This document shows, piece by piece, positions 1 to 12,249 of a DNA stretch of 64,000 bases. The notes under the pieces are model-generated. The model did not search any database, was not told the origin of the DNA, and worked only from the letters and a program-made list of their open reading frames with translations. The number at the start of each line of letters is the position of its first letter. Position 1 is the stretch's first letter. This stretch comes from Torreya grandis. Lineage: Eukaryota; Streptophyta; Pinopsida; Cupressales; Taxaceae. A program made the position numbers and the translations under genes. The stretch covers positions 623,001 through 687,000 of the forward strand of contig JARHVA010001190.1 of NCBI GenBank assembly GCA_037957365.1. The letters run 5' to 3'.

Positions 1-1536
1 AAATATTAATGACCCAAATCTGAGGATAGCTACAAAAGCATCCCTATTGTTAAAAGGATTATTTCAAAGTGGACAAAACCACCCTATCAACACTTTTAAA
101 TGATTTTGACCAAGACAACTACGTGTAACTTGTTTAAATAACTTGAATAAATTTATTATAATTGTAAGATTTATCATAATTAATATCTAGTAGCCACAAA
201 CTCAAAGAACATTTTATTAAAAAATGTAGAATTCTCATAATTATGTTACAACCACCAAGAATAAGCTTTCTAGATGATAAATTTGTTCAACAAGCACACC
301 AAATAGTTGTTAATTTATAATAAGTATACAGTAATAAACATTATTTCATAATAATATTGATAAAATTATTCACATAGGATTCAAGTAATTATACAATCCA
401 CCTTTAAATAATAATAGCACCTAAGATGTTTCTAGTCACCAAGAATGATTCAGTCCATAATTTTCATGCAATACTAACAAAATAATGAATAATAACCTTG
501 TCATTTAGAACCACCATTTTGGATTTTAAATTAGTGATAAAATCATATCAAACAATAAATAAAAACAAACATATATTGTTTATCATACGAGTGTAATCCA
601 TCCATACAACACAATACTTACACTATAATATTGCAACATAATGTGTTAGCATAGAGTTGGCTATGTTGTTCATCTTTTGGATAACATTCTAAAAATTTAG
701 ATCATGTTTCAAGTAAATTAAGATCAAGGAAAAATTACCATTTTAGAATATAAATCATACAACCTACCTTGAGCGTAACTATGCATATAGACTAATATCA
801 TGATGTTTGATAAACATGCTTACTAAATACAACTTTAGGGCTCTAGAAAAGTTTATAGACTAAAAATCTCAAAAAAAAACATGAAGTAATCTTATAAATT
901 TCAAACTCATAAATAGCCTGCAAAGAAGTAATAAATATTAATGTTTTCTATGACTACTCAACATAACAAACCATAAGAGTACAATGCAATTCATTCAAAA
1001 AATCAACAAAGTTTAGACTTTCCTATCAAAACACTAGATGCAAAATGATCCTATTATTTATTAAAATAAATATATGAGATCTAATTTAATCTTAAATTTT
1101 GACTTGGTTTATACCAAATAAATGGATTATGTTTCAATAAGGTGATAAAATATACCAACCATAAATGATTATCAATTTTTCAAACACAATAATATACTTG
1201 ATAAACCATAAAAGAGTATTATTTAGACAAATGAAATAAAGTATAGCCATCCATAAAGTATTATAAATTAGATGCACACTAATGTTAAACCATCCATAAA
1301 ATATTATAATTTAGTCTAATAAAATATTATGATCATACATATACTCAACTGACAAAACCTTGCTTTCCTAAGACCAATTAACACATCCTAGTTCTTTTGA
1401 AGCATTTTGTAAAACAATTCACCACAAAATTCCTTATAGCTTTTGTCAAATAATTGGGCATATTCCTTAAATCCTACCTTGATTTAAAAAATGAATCTGT
1501 ATACTCATACCAGTAGAATAATCATAATTAAATCGC

Positions 1537-1785
1537 TAAAAATGCACATTATTATTCAATCTACTTCTACCTCAGTGCCAATAGACACCTTATTGCAACT
1601 AAAAAGGGCTGGGAATGCACATTGATACTCCATATACATATACTAAAATACATTTAAACATTATCAATAAAATAAGTGTTGGAAATGTGCATTGATATTC
1701 AATCTACTTTTACCAAAATGATAATGAAACATGGTCAAAGATGAAACATTAGAAATGCACATTATTGTTCAATCTACTTCTATTA
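1537..1785. repeat. Four degenerate tandem units, period about 70 bp
   Basis: The phrase (g)aaatgcacattgatattcaa followed by tctactt occurs near 1538, 1682 and 1751, with a shorter match near 1611, giving steps of about 73, 71 and 69 bp. The DNA between the phrases is less conserved. It reads as an old minisatellite or a sub-repeat of a lost element. Confidence 0.6.
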
Positions 1786-3104
1786 AATGACCAAGAAGCA
1801 TTTCACGCTTGTTATTTTTAACAACTAAGATCAGCAACAATCCATGAATCAATTTGTCACATAATACACCAAGGTAGACTTAAGGCATTTTGTCAAATAA
1901 TTCACAACACAAAACCTCAATACATTTTGTCAACATTGCATAGCCATAACATCAAGGAATTTTGTCAAATATTTCACAATCAAAGTCCTCAAATATTTTT
2001 TCAACATATCACAATGATTTGTATTCATACAATAGAGATACTACATAATTACCCAAAGAATATATGTCATACATTATGTAGGGTTTAATGATAAACATTG
2101 ATTTTTAATAACTCATACACAAAAAAACCAAAATCATGTAGGTAAAATGAAGCAACCAAATTTCTATAAAAATAAAATCCATACAAATCTACCCTAGACT
2201 GTAACATATACTCATATGGGTAGATCTGAATATACCCATATGGGTTTTTATCTAAATTAAATTACCCTAAATTTCAACATAAACTCATATAAATATATCC
2301 AATTATACCTATATGGGTTTATATTATGATTAGGGTAAAAATAATATCTTACAAAACTTTTATAATATTTAAACCATAGAAATTTATCAAAGAAATAAAT
2401 AATATGCATATGGTTTTTCTTTTACCATGTTGTTGCATCCTCCTCTCATTTTTCTTGATTGTAATGTTGATTATCACAAATTTTCCATAGATTACCAACT
2501 TTTATCCATCATTTTGCACTTAAAATTCATGAATTAAATAATAATAAAGGTCTCCACACTAAAGATAATGCATAGAACAAAACCCTACAATAATCAAAAT
2601 TATTTATTTATTAATTTACCAATCATGGCCAATAAAAGAATCCAATGTTTTCCATAACAAATGTTTTAATCATCACAAACTAACTTCATAAGATTAATCC
2701 AAAAGAGAAAGTCAAAACCAAAATTATCTAATCATGGGTCAAAGACCTTTTTCCATTAACAAGAATTAAAAAGAATCTCATCATGATAATAATTATAGGG
2801 ACCTGACAAACAAAGTTATAATAAACAAGATAATAATCATAACAATATCCACTATTATTATAGATATGACCAAGATCTATGGATAATTATAATAAAAAAT
2901 ACTTAAAAAGATACCATGAAAATGTATACAACCCACAATTGAATGCTAGTCAATGACGACCTTAATCAATGAAACATATACATGATAAAAATTAAGACAA
3001 AAAATTATTAAGGTGTCTTGACGTCATAAAAATAATAGAAACTTACTTGATTTACTATCATCAAAATAAAACATTACACAATAAAGAAATTAATATTGTC
3101 TCAT

Positions 3105-3121
3105 ACACACACACACACACA
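3105..3121. repeat. (AC)n microsatellite
   Basis: About eight uninterrupted AC dinucleotides, followed by an atacatatac imperfect continuation. Confidence 0.85.
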
Positions 3122-3323
3122 TACATATACAAACTCATTAAATATTTAAAAATATAATAGGATCAACTTACTATACGAACCATATTATTATATGTGAGAT
3201 GTTAATGGAAGATATGATATGGTTTCCCAATAATTTTGACATGTTTGTGATATGTAGTAGATGATAACACACCAAGTAAAATTTTTGAACCTGCTCTAAT
3301 AAAGTCAAGTGACCATATCTATT

Positions 3324-4515
3324 TGTAGTCATATAAAATGTGAAAATTGGTAAATTGAGTGTGGCTAATGACACCCACCCATAGGTCCTGCTTGCTTGCT
3401 CTCATGACCCTCATAAGAATCATTTTCACTGATTCCTAGTCATCCATAGCCTTCTAGACTTGATCTCAACTAAGCCAAACTCCTCTTTCCATGACAGATC
3501 AATCCCCCTAGGTCCCATATGATCAGGACAATAGCACCACACTTGGACTATAGTGCCAATGTCACTCCTATCCACTTTCAGTGCTATTGTTGAAGCCCAT
3601 TGTTGGCCCCAATGGTCAATTTCTTCTAGTTCCCCATCCTTATCTTTGTCAGCCTAATGCTTGTACATTCAACCCATGACTAATAGATCCCTATAAAATC
3701 CCATTCAAGGATTATTTGGAAAGGGTTGGAAAATATCCCTAAACAAGCAAGAATACAAGTAAGACTACTCAAGTAATCTTCCTTATTCTTTGCATACATC
3801 TAGCTAACACACTTACAAGCTCATTAAAATCCTTACACCAGTCCCTAGTCACCTCAAGCACATCCAATTTATCATTATACATTTTCATATACACAAATTG
3901 CATAAAGCACATCAAGTGGAAGAACTACATATGGTTTGATCCCTCTTCAGAGTATTGGTATGTAGGTAGCATGCCCACACAAGGGGTGTGAATCACATCT
4001 AGTGCATCTTACACACACTAACCCCCACCCCCTCTTGCTTAAAATTGGTCAAATCACAATGGAAGATATGGTTTGAATTATAATATGATCTATAGGGAGC
4101 TATACCAACTTCTAGCTACTAAAACTTTGTAGATAGAGTCACACAAAAATAGTGAATAAAACCCAGAAAGCTCATATCCTTAGGACAATAGTAGTAGAAG
4201 TAGACTATAGCACTAGTGCCACTACTATCTAATTTTGACACTCCTATCCAATCATAAAATGAAGTTCGGATCTTAGTTTATGATAGTGTCTTAGTCCTAC
4301 ACAGTGAATTCCAACCTCTGTCTTAGTCAAATCAATCAATTTCCAACTAAGCTTTGTTTTCTTCTCCTTATTACTATTTTTTTTAAAGTTTGAATTATAA
4401 TTAATTTACACAAATCTATAGCTTAATTATTGTCTATTTATTTATTAATTTTACTACTTAGACCTTTTAAATAAATTAGGAATAATACCCCAATATTCCC
4501 ATAATTATTAAGTTA
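3324..4515 (+). repeat. Gypsy-1 5' LTR
   Basis: Begins TGTAGTCATATAAAATGTG and matches the repeat that starts TGTATTCATATAAAATGTG at 10276 over about 1.2 kb, up to the shared phrase aataccccaatattc near 4490 and 11425. Beyond about 4515 the two copies part, so the LTR end is approximate. Within the LTR a loose motif (caatagcaccac-cttggactatag, then 'cactcctatccac') recurs near 3530 and 4185 in diverged form. Confidence 0.75.
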
Positions 4516-4572
4516 TTTGGTGAACTCGACTTCATTTACACATAAATTCCCTAGAAACCTTAGGGTAATTTT

Positions 4573-4989
4573 CCTACTAATTTTTCATATATTTTTTTAA
4601 TTTTTTACCTACATAATAAAATAAAAAATTAGCATTAAATTTTAAAATTTCCTAGTAATTTTAAAATAATTTTATTTCAAATCCTAGTTGCCCATACTAG
4701 GTCCTAGTATTTTTCCAGTAATTTTCCAATCATTTTATGAATTTTTACTAGCATATCTAAATCAAAAAATCCATTCAAATTTCAAAATTCAATAATAATT
4801 CTTAAAAGATTTATTTTTCAAATCCTTAGTTACATCTACTAGGTCTTATTAAATCACTAATTTTCCAATGAATTTATGATTTTTTACTTGCATATATAAC
4901 TCAAAAATTCACTTTCAATTTCAAATTTTCATAGTAAATTACTCAAATAATCATTTTTCAAAAGCCTAGTTGCATGTACTAGTTCCTAT
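4573..4989. repeat. Three tandem degenerate ~140-bp units after the 5' LTR
   Basis: Units at about 4573-4706, 4708-4849 and 4850-4989 share the order: cc(a)(c)taattttcca, gattttttac-tgcatat, (t)caaaaa-tcca, then 'tcaaa-cctagttgc-t-tactaggtc'. They lie between the Gypsy-1 5' LTR and gag, so they belong either to its untranslated leader or to a part of the LTR missing from the 3' copy. No coding potential. Confidence 0.65.
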
Positions 4990-5172
4990 TTGCTTATTGA
5001 GGTATCACCTTACATTTTTGTGAGCTTCATATCCTTTTTATGCAATTTCTAGTTAACTATTCTTAGGACTTTACATTTCCTATATTTAGTATTTTCTTTA
5101 TATCACACTTTTCCTATTACAATATTTTCTAAAAAATTCAATCAAATTTTAACTTGTTTTCCTACTTTACCA

Positions 5173-6445
5173 ATGGCCCAATATACTAGCTTTGATGAAA
5201 CTGATCAAAGGGAACTTCAATAAATTTTAACTAAACACCTTGACATGCAAGACGACATGCTTAAAATACTATAAGAAGAACAATAAAGAGTGAAGAATGG
5301 TCAATCTTCTCAAACCATAGAGCAACCAGTTGTATATGACACTACGGGGGCAACTATGTTTCAACAACCCCCTATATCAGCCCAACCTACCTCTATGCCA
5401 CTAGCTACAGCTAGTACATCTTTGTCTCCTAATGTGGAAGCCCTTGTGCAAGAGATAAAAATCTCTTCAATCCAAGGTACTACATCTTGAACAAGGTGCC
5501 TTTAGACTTACGCAGGCTTTGGATTCTTTTTCTCTACTGCATACACCATTAGCACATCACATTGCTTCTACACCTTTGCCACAAGCTTTTTGTCAACCCA
5601 AAATTACTCTATATGATGGAAAGGATGATCCAAAAACACATTTGAGAGCCTTTCATGTAGCATACTTGGACTATGTACCAAATGACTGGCTACTTACCAA
5701 CTTATTTCCATGGAGCCTAAAGGATTATGCTTTACAATGGTTATATAGTCTACTAAATTAGTTGGTCAATGTATTCAATCCTTTAACCAACATGTTCCTA
5801 TCTCATTTTATCATTAACATTGGTGATAAAGTTTCATATGCCCAAGTTTCACAACAAAAACAAAGGGCCAATGAGCATCTCACAAATTATTTTCTTCGAT
5901 ATAAGACTATCTTGACTAAGATGACTATCCCCATGGCCGATCAAGAATTATAGGATCTCTTCAAATAGAGTCTTCTACCAGCTTTGCATGAATAAATTAT
6001 GTTCAAAATATTATCTTCCCTCACTAAATTATGTCACACACTAAAGGAAAGAGAAGTCAAGTAAATCTCAATGGGAAAACTCAAGTACACAAGTATCTTA
6101 GACACAACAAACAAGAGTAAAAGCAAAGTCACATACAAAGTAAAGGTCAATAATAACAAGAGTTAGAATCAACCTACAATTAATGTAGCTTTATAACCCC
6201 CTTAGTGAGTGGTTATATCAGCACCTCCTCAATGTACCTTTACCAATTTACCAATTTCTCCAACTAGAGTTTTACAACAGCTATTAGAATGTAACATCAT
6301 ATCTCTCCCTCCTATTCAAGAAGTTGATCTAACAAAGCCTCTTCCACAGGGATATGATCAACATGAATTTTATAAGTTGCACATGGAACCAAGCCATACA
6401 ACAAATAGATGCATCAGTTTGAGACATAAAATATAGGATTTTGAT
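5173..6445 (+). pseudogene. Gypsy-1 gag, decayed
   Basis: Capsid-type gag of a Ty3/gypsy element, which would form the virus-like particle in the cytoplasm. A start codon at 5173 opens an N-terminal stretch that stops after 16 codons; the frame resumes to 5490 with a Gln/Thr/Pro-rich segment. The capsid core lies in another frame at 5519-5953 and contains ITLYDGKDDPKTHLRAF and a run ending in ALQWLYSL, the usual order of plant retrotransposon gag domains. Near 6355-6445 a HEFYKLH-x5-H-x5-C pattern followed by LRHKI resembles a decayed zinc knuckle plus the gag C-terminus. Frame changes and several TAA/TAG codons (CAA to TAA being common) make it non-functional. Confidence 0.7.
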
Positions 6446-6769
6446 AGATGGCAATCATATTGATCTTAGCACTTCAGTAGAGCCTCCTCAGGCCAAGCCA
6501 ATATAGGATAAAGCATTGAAAATATTTTTAGATCCTTTTCCATAGCATTCCAAATAGGAGACAAGGGATACATTAGGGGTTCATCATACATATCATGCAT
6601 ATCCCCCACCAGATACATATAGGGCACCTTCAGCTGAGACACATCCTCTGAGCAATATGATTGGTGTATACGATTTCAAAGTTCTAGCTAGACCTTCCGT
6701 CTCCTTCTTAGAGTAGGAGATCATTGAGGATGATACGTATTATCATGCACTCTTTATTAGATCTTACAT

Positions 6770-7060
6770 TCACAGTCATCCTATTCATAGTGTTCTCATA
6801 GACAATGGATCCAGTGTGAACATGTGCACTATGACATTATTACAACATTTAGGATATTCAAAGCAGGATATTACACTAACAGACACTATTATTAGTATAT
6901 TTAATGGGTATATATAGATTTCATTAGGTGAGATTGTACTTCCTCTATAGGTGGGTCTACCACATGTGGCCACACCATTCACTATTATTCTTAGTGCAGG
7001 AGTTTTTGATATGTTACTTGGTCAACCATATATTCAAAAACTTTAAGTAGTACCTTTTAT
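6770..7060 (+). pseudogene. Gypsy-1 retropepsin-like protease, decayed
   Basis: An aspartic protease domain that would cut the gag or gag-pol polyprotein. The frame from 6789 reads SVLIDNGSSVNMCT, matching the VLIDnGSs-N active-site region of plant gypsy retropepsins (DNG replacing DTG/DSG), and about 75 residues later the segment DMLLGQPYI, matching the LLGRPWI end of the domain. Two in-frame TAG codons lie between them. Downstream reading is proline-rich, then dissolves into stops; no reverse transcriptase follows. Confidence 0.7.
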
Positions 7061-8325
7061 AGTTCACAAATGCATGAAATTCATTCACACTAATCAAGTT
7101 ATTATAGTTGGTGGAGTTCTATATGAGTCACCACTCCCCACCTCAGAACCATTTTCTACTTTTCCATCACCAATTTTAGTTTAGTCACCAGTTTCCATTT
7201 AGCCACCAATTTTAGTTGCTCCACCAATTCGAGTTCTTCCTCTAATTTATATTTAGACACAGTTGAGGCATCTATCACTAGCACAACAAATTCATACACT
7301 CCATAGAGGTCTCTTTCATAGCATACATGGTTTTAGGATTCTAGATAGCTCCCAACTACAGTATTCACACCTAGAGAAGTATCATTGAGATCTTATGCAT
7401 CTACTCATAGAGAACATATTCAGAGAGCTTCTCCTACTACCATATGGGTCCCTAAGATCCCTATAGTTGCATCAACTTCTCAGAGTTATAGGGGGACCCC
7501 ACAATCAATTTTTACTTTAGATATTTTAGAGCATTTATAACATATATAGTTTTTAGAGCCATAGTCTCAGCATTTCCATCATGTTTCATGATCATGCACG
7601 ATTCATCTCCTTGATATAGAACACCATGATAGGGAGTCTCCCATGAGACTCATCAATAAGTATCATCCTTTCCCCACTTATTTATACATAGTTTCTTATG
7701 CTTGATTTTACATAGCTCAAATATACCAAAAATATTCAAATATTTCAAAAAACAAAAACATACAAATAACATTCAAAAATGCCAAAAATATTTTGATTGT
7801 ATGCATCATCCATGCTTTACATTTATAATACTATGGTAGACTTGCATTTGTTGTTTTATGCCTTATTATTTGTTGGTTTATATACATTACCATGCTTCAC
7901 TTGATCTTCTTTTGAGTGTATGTAGTGACATCCAGCTCTTTGATTGCTTCACTCTACCCATTGAGGGGGCATCATACTTCTACATCAAGACACACATCGA
8001 TATACATACCCACTAGGTGCATCTTCTACATGACTACACCATCCAAGTTATGTAATTCTTACATCACACATTCTATTTATCATGTTAATTTACATTATTT
8101 ACTAGATTACATAGATTACTCTATCGACACTCACTAGTATATATCACTTGTGTATTTCTTAGCACATACCTAGTCTTGTACTAACATGTCTTGCATACTT
8201 TCCCTCTTGCTTTGATTAGTTAGATGCAATTGTATTTCTAGTTATTACATGTTTTCCTTTCTTGCTTTGCATAGCTAGATATGATTACATTTATCAATCC
8301 TTGATTATCTTCTATATGTGCCTTA

Positions 8326-8626
8326 GGACATTTTCCAATGTCCTTAGCTTCTATGTCTTGTGTTTGCTTTAGGACATTTGCCAATGTCCTTTGTCTTTAC
8401 TCTTCTATATGATTGTGGCTTCCATGCTAGTTTTACTTATTTAAATTATATGTGTATGTGGCATTTGAACATGCCTTGTATGTTTTCCTTCTAGTATGAG
8501 TGACATGTGCCCATGTCCCTTGTTTGTGTGGCCCCTTGGCCACCCTTGTATGTTTCTTGTTTCTTGCCTTGTGTGTTTGTTACTTGTTTGCTTCTCATTT
8601 TTTGTAATGTCATGATCCACATCATG
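8326..8626. other. Cluster of perfect short hairpins with 4-nt loops
   Basis: Five inverted repeats in about 300 bp, each with a 4-nt loop: GGACATT/AATGTCC at 8326-8343, AGGACATT/AATGTCCT at 8371-8390, GACATG/CATGTC at 8502-8517, GTGGCC/GGCCAC at 8528-8543, and CATGAT/ATCATG at 8611-8626. They lie in the non-coding 3' internal part of Gypsy-1 and could form RNA stems. A CATGAT/ATCATG hairpin is also found at 50052-50067, upstream of another gypsy LTR. Confidence 0.6.
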
Positions 8627-9439
8627 TATTTATCTTGATTTTTTGAATGCCATAATGGACATCATGCTCCATCCCTCAAGATAACAACTAACAATTAACC
8701 AAAATTTCATTTCCAATTCAATACATTGCACATGCTCTTACATTTTTATATCTATCTAGGCATACCCCTATTGATTTAATACTATCTCAATACAAATTAT
8801 GCTATATCTTGAGATATCTTGTCAATTATCATTGTTATATCATGTATCTTTATAACATTACACACTTGTAGGGCTCTTTCTTCTGAGGGCAATCATTGCA
8901 GGGTCTTCATTCCTACCCTCAAAAGAGGGGGTAACAAATATGGGTTTTTTCATAGAGATCAGAGATCCTAACAGTCAAAATAGTAGTTTTTAAAACACCC
9001 AAAATAGCAACCAGACATCAAACTAGTCAAAATAGACTAGGTAGATAGTCAAAAATCCAAAATAGTTACCAAATGTGGCCCTAGATAATAGCACCCAACT
9101 TGGACAACAACATTGATGCCACTAGTATCCAATTTTGATGGTCCTATCCAAATAGCAAAAAAAACAAATTTTCTAGAAATAGGTAAAAAAGTAGGTTCAA
9201 CTATAGTTTTGCACATTTAGACCAATTTAGAATCACTAGTTTTCAATACACTTTTGCTCAGAGAATCCAGATATAGGTGTCATCATGCATGGAATGATGG
9301 CTCCCTTTTATTTTTATATATGGTAGTTGATATAAATTCCAAATTAAAATCCATGTTTTAGACACCAGTGATTGGGGGTACTGTGTGTGGCACATTTTGC
9401 TTTTCTTTTCGAGTTCAATATTACCTAGGCATTCTTAGT

Positions 9440-9950
9440 AGTTGCATGCCTTATTCCATCTGTAGATGGTTGGCATCATTTTGGAATGGCTTTCATACAA
9501 GCCTAAATTCCACATTTTTTGAGTTCTTGATTTCTCGAGTGGCTTTTATTTATGCCTAGTGCACCAATTTCAGAGTGGGTTTCATACAAGCCTAATCTCC
9601 ATCTTTTGGAGTGGCTAAGAGTGGCCTAGTTTCTAGTATACATTTGGCTATCCATGCCAACATTGTTAGATCATAGTACTTTCATGGGCTTCAGGAGACA
9701 TCTCATATGACATCCATTTCATACCGATATCAGTTTATAGATTCACTTCATGGGGCAATGATGGATCCAAAGGACTAGCTAGCCTTTGTATTCTTGAGAC
9801 ACCTATTCATAGGGATTGAACACACAATTCAAACATTGATAAACACACGTATGATCACCTAGCTTCACTTAGTGGGAAATGATGGAGTCAAAGGGCTAAC
9901 CTTTACATTCTTGAGCCACTCTTAAAGAATTGACCACTCAATTTCATTTA
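9440..9950. repeat. Imperfect tandem duplications in Gypsy-1 internal DNA
   Basis: The phrase ggctttcatacaagcctaa recurs about 86 bp apart (near 9486 and 9572), each followed by 'cca...tttt-gagt'. A second pair, 'cttca-tt...gg-aatgatgga', caaagg-cta and ttcttgag, starts near 9746 and 9864, about 119 bp apart. Both are probably local duplications inside the element. Confidence 0.5.
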
Positions 9951-10261
9951 TGATATTAATCTTGGTACAACATCCTCTAGCATTACTCAGCATAATCCAA
10001 CATCACTCATCATCACAAAAAAATTTGTATTGGTTCACATACCTGATGAGGTATATTCATTCCTTTCTCTTCCTCTCTCTCTTACCCAACTTTATATGTA
10101 TCTACTCTTTATTTTTCTTACAGATTCACACTTTACAACATGCTCTCTCTATGCACACCCAGCATCACATAGCTTCATGAGCTTCACCCTTGTAGGTAAG
10201 TTTAGGTACACTTTTTATTTTTCTTTTATCCTAGTATTTTGCTTTGATACATCATTAGAAT

Positions 10262-10275
10262 AAAGCAAGGGAAAA
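10262..10275 (+). promoter_or_regulatory. Gypsy-1 polypurine tract
   Basis: aaagcaagggaaaa directly abuts the TG that opens the 3' LTR, the position where plus-strand synthesis is primed. The preceding bases catca-tagaataaag also precede the LTR that starts at 51206, which supports the assignment. Confidence 0.75.
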
Positions 10276-11450
10276 TGTATTCATATAAAATGTGAAAATT
10301 GGTAACTTGAGTGTGGCTAATGACACCCATCCATAGGTCCCTCTTGCTTGCTCTCATGACCCTCATAGGAATCATTGTCACTGATTCCCAATCATATGTA
10401 GCCTTCTAGACTTGATCCTAGTTGATCCAAACTCATCTTTCCATGACAAATCAATCCTCCCAAGTCCTATCTGCTCAAGATAATAGCACCACACTAGGAC
10501 TATAGCACCAATACCACTCCTATCCACTTTTGGTGATATTATCTAAGTCTATTTCTAGCCTCAGCAATCAATTTTTTCTAGTTCCCCATCCTTATCCTTA
10601 TCAACATAATGTGAGTGCATTCAACCCATGACTAATAGATCCTTATAAAATTCCATTCAAAAATCATTTGGAAAGGGTTGGCAAATATCACTAAGCAAGC
10701 AAGACTACTCAAGCAATATTCCTTATTCTCTACATATAGTCAGCCAACACACTTAAAAACTCATTCAAATCCTTACACCAATCCCTGGCCAACTCAATCA
10801 CATCTAGTTTAGCGTTTTATATTTTCATATACACAAATTGCACAAAGCATGTCAAGTAGGAGAACTATATATGGCTTGATCCTTCTTTGGAGTACTGGTA
10901 TGTAGGCAACATGCTCACACACAGGTGTGAAGCACATCTAGTGTATCTTACACACACTAACCCCCCCTCTTGCTCAAAATTCATCAAAACATAATGAAGA
11001 TAGGGTTTGAATAAAAAATTTACTCAATAGGGAGGTATACAGACTTCTAGCTACTAAAACTTTGCAGATAGAGTCACACAAACATAGAAAATAAAACCCA
11101 AAAAGCTCAAGTCCTCAAAACAATAGTGGCAGAGGTGGACTATAGCACTACTACCACTACTGTCCAGTTCTGATGCTCCTATCCCATCACAAAATGAAGT
11201 TCAAATCTTAGTTTGTGATAGTGTCTCAATCCTGCACAGTGAATTTCAGCCTCTATCTCAATTAGAGCAATCAGTTTCTAGCTAAACTTTATTTTCTTCT
11301 CCTTATTACTATTTTTATAAAATTTTGAATTGCAATTAATTTACATAAATTAGTAGCTTAATTATTTTTTATTTATTTAATGATTTTACTATTCAAAGTC
11401 TTTAATTAAATTAAGAATAATACCCCAATATTCTCAAAATTATTAAATTG
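10276..11450 (+). repeat. Gypsy-1 3' LTR
   Basis: Direct repeat of the 5' LTR at 3324, with matching blocks such as gtgtggctaatgacaccc, cttgctctcatgaccctcat and agccttctagacttgatc in the same order. It starts with TG next to the polypurine tract. The end is placed where the match stops; it may be truncated relative to the 5' copy. Confidence 0.75.
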
Positions 11451-12249
11451 CTATTCAATAAGTATATTAGTAATACTCTAATAATATATTATAAAATACT
11501 AAATATATTATGAAAAAATATTAATTTAAAAGAATAAAATTATTAATTAAAAAAATGAATAAAAAATACTTATAAACTCTAAATTTTAAAACATAAAATA
11601 AAATTAAGGTAATCATTTCACTTATCCCTTTGAAACAAATTATTCATCCCTTTCTCATTAAAATAGATTCTTATTTTACAATTGACCTTGAAGAAAGCTA
11701 AAAATGATGATTTACCAATTTTTTTAATAAAATCTTTCAATTTTACATAATCATATCTTCTCAAAAAAAAAAATTAAATAATATTTTCAATTTCAAAAAA
11801 CCTAAAAATTCCTAATTTACACAAGCATATTTATTTCAAAATTAAAAATGTAAATTACTAAAATTACTTTAAATTGTACACCCTAAAATTTTAATTATGA
11901 AACATTCTAAACACCTCTACCCTAAAAATATATTAAAATGTATCAAAATAAAATATTTAAATCCTTACATATTATAAAATATCAATTAAAAAAATTATTA
12001 TATAAATCTTAAACCCTTTTAATTTATTAAAAAGAAAGGAAAAAAACTTTATTTTTTATAACGTTAATCTTAAAATTATTTTCATAAATAATCAAATAAA
12101 AATAAATTAAAACCCTTTATATTATTCATTTGAATTTGTAGAATGTCTTTTTTTTTCCTTTTCTTTGTTTATATGATTTTTTATAGAAAGCGTTTATATA
12201 TATCTCTACAATATATAATTTTAAAGTTTAAAAATTTGAAGAGAGTGTT

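Larger units (their letters stand above)
1..3323. other. AT-rich intergenic DNA with degenerate short repeats
   Basis: I see no supportable gene here. Reading frames are short and match no family I recognise. The stretch holds several decayed repeats: a four-unit ~70-bp repeat (1537-1785), recurring ttttgtcaaataattcac-like phrases near 1407, 1439, 1889 and 1957, a two-unit repeat around the palindrome CCCATATGGG (about 2191-2340), and a short AC microsatellite. It is probably old, decayed transposon DNA, but nothing shows which kind. Confidence 0.6.
7061..10261 (+). other. Gypsy-1 3' internal region, no recognisable pol
   Basis: About 3.2 kb between the protease remnant and the polypurine tract. 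The first part (to about 7680) reads as a proline/serine-rich tail broken by stops. From there to 10261 I see no coding signal. The region holds a cluster of short perfect inverted repeats (8326-8626), a purine-rich stretch at 8928-8945, and two imperfect tandem duplications around 9440-9630 and 9740-9940. Standard gypsy RT, RNase H and integrase motifs are absent. Confidence 0.6.
3324..11450 (+). mobile_element. Gypsy-1: Ty3/gypsy-like LTR element, gag-protease only
   Basis: Two diverged direct repeats (about 3324-4515 and 10276-11450, roughly 85% alike by eye) flank a decayed gag (5173-6445) and a retropepsin-like segment (6770-7060). A purine tract lies directly before the second repeat, and both repeats start with TG, as LTRs do. 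No reverse transcriptase, RNase H or integrase motif is visible in the roughly 3.2 kb between the protease and the 3' LTR. The element is thus either a non-autonomous gag-only type or a large internal deletion. LTR outer 3' ends and target-site duplications could not be resolved, so the right edge is approximate. Confidence 0.75.

Noticed and set aside
9368..9559. Short plus-strand frame with hydrophobic residues
   Set aside because: It lies in repetitive non-coding Gypsy-1 DNA and matches no family.
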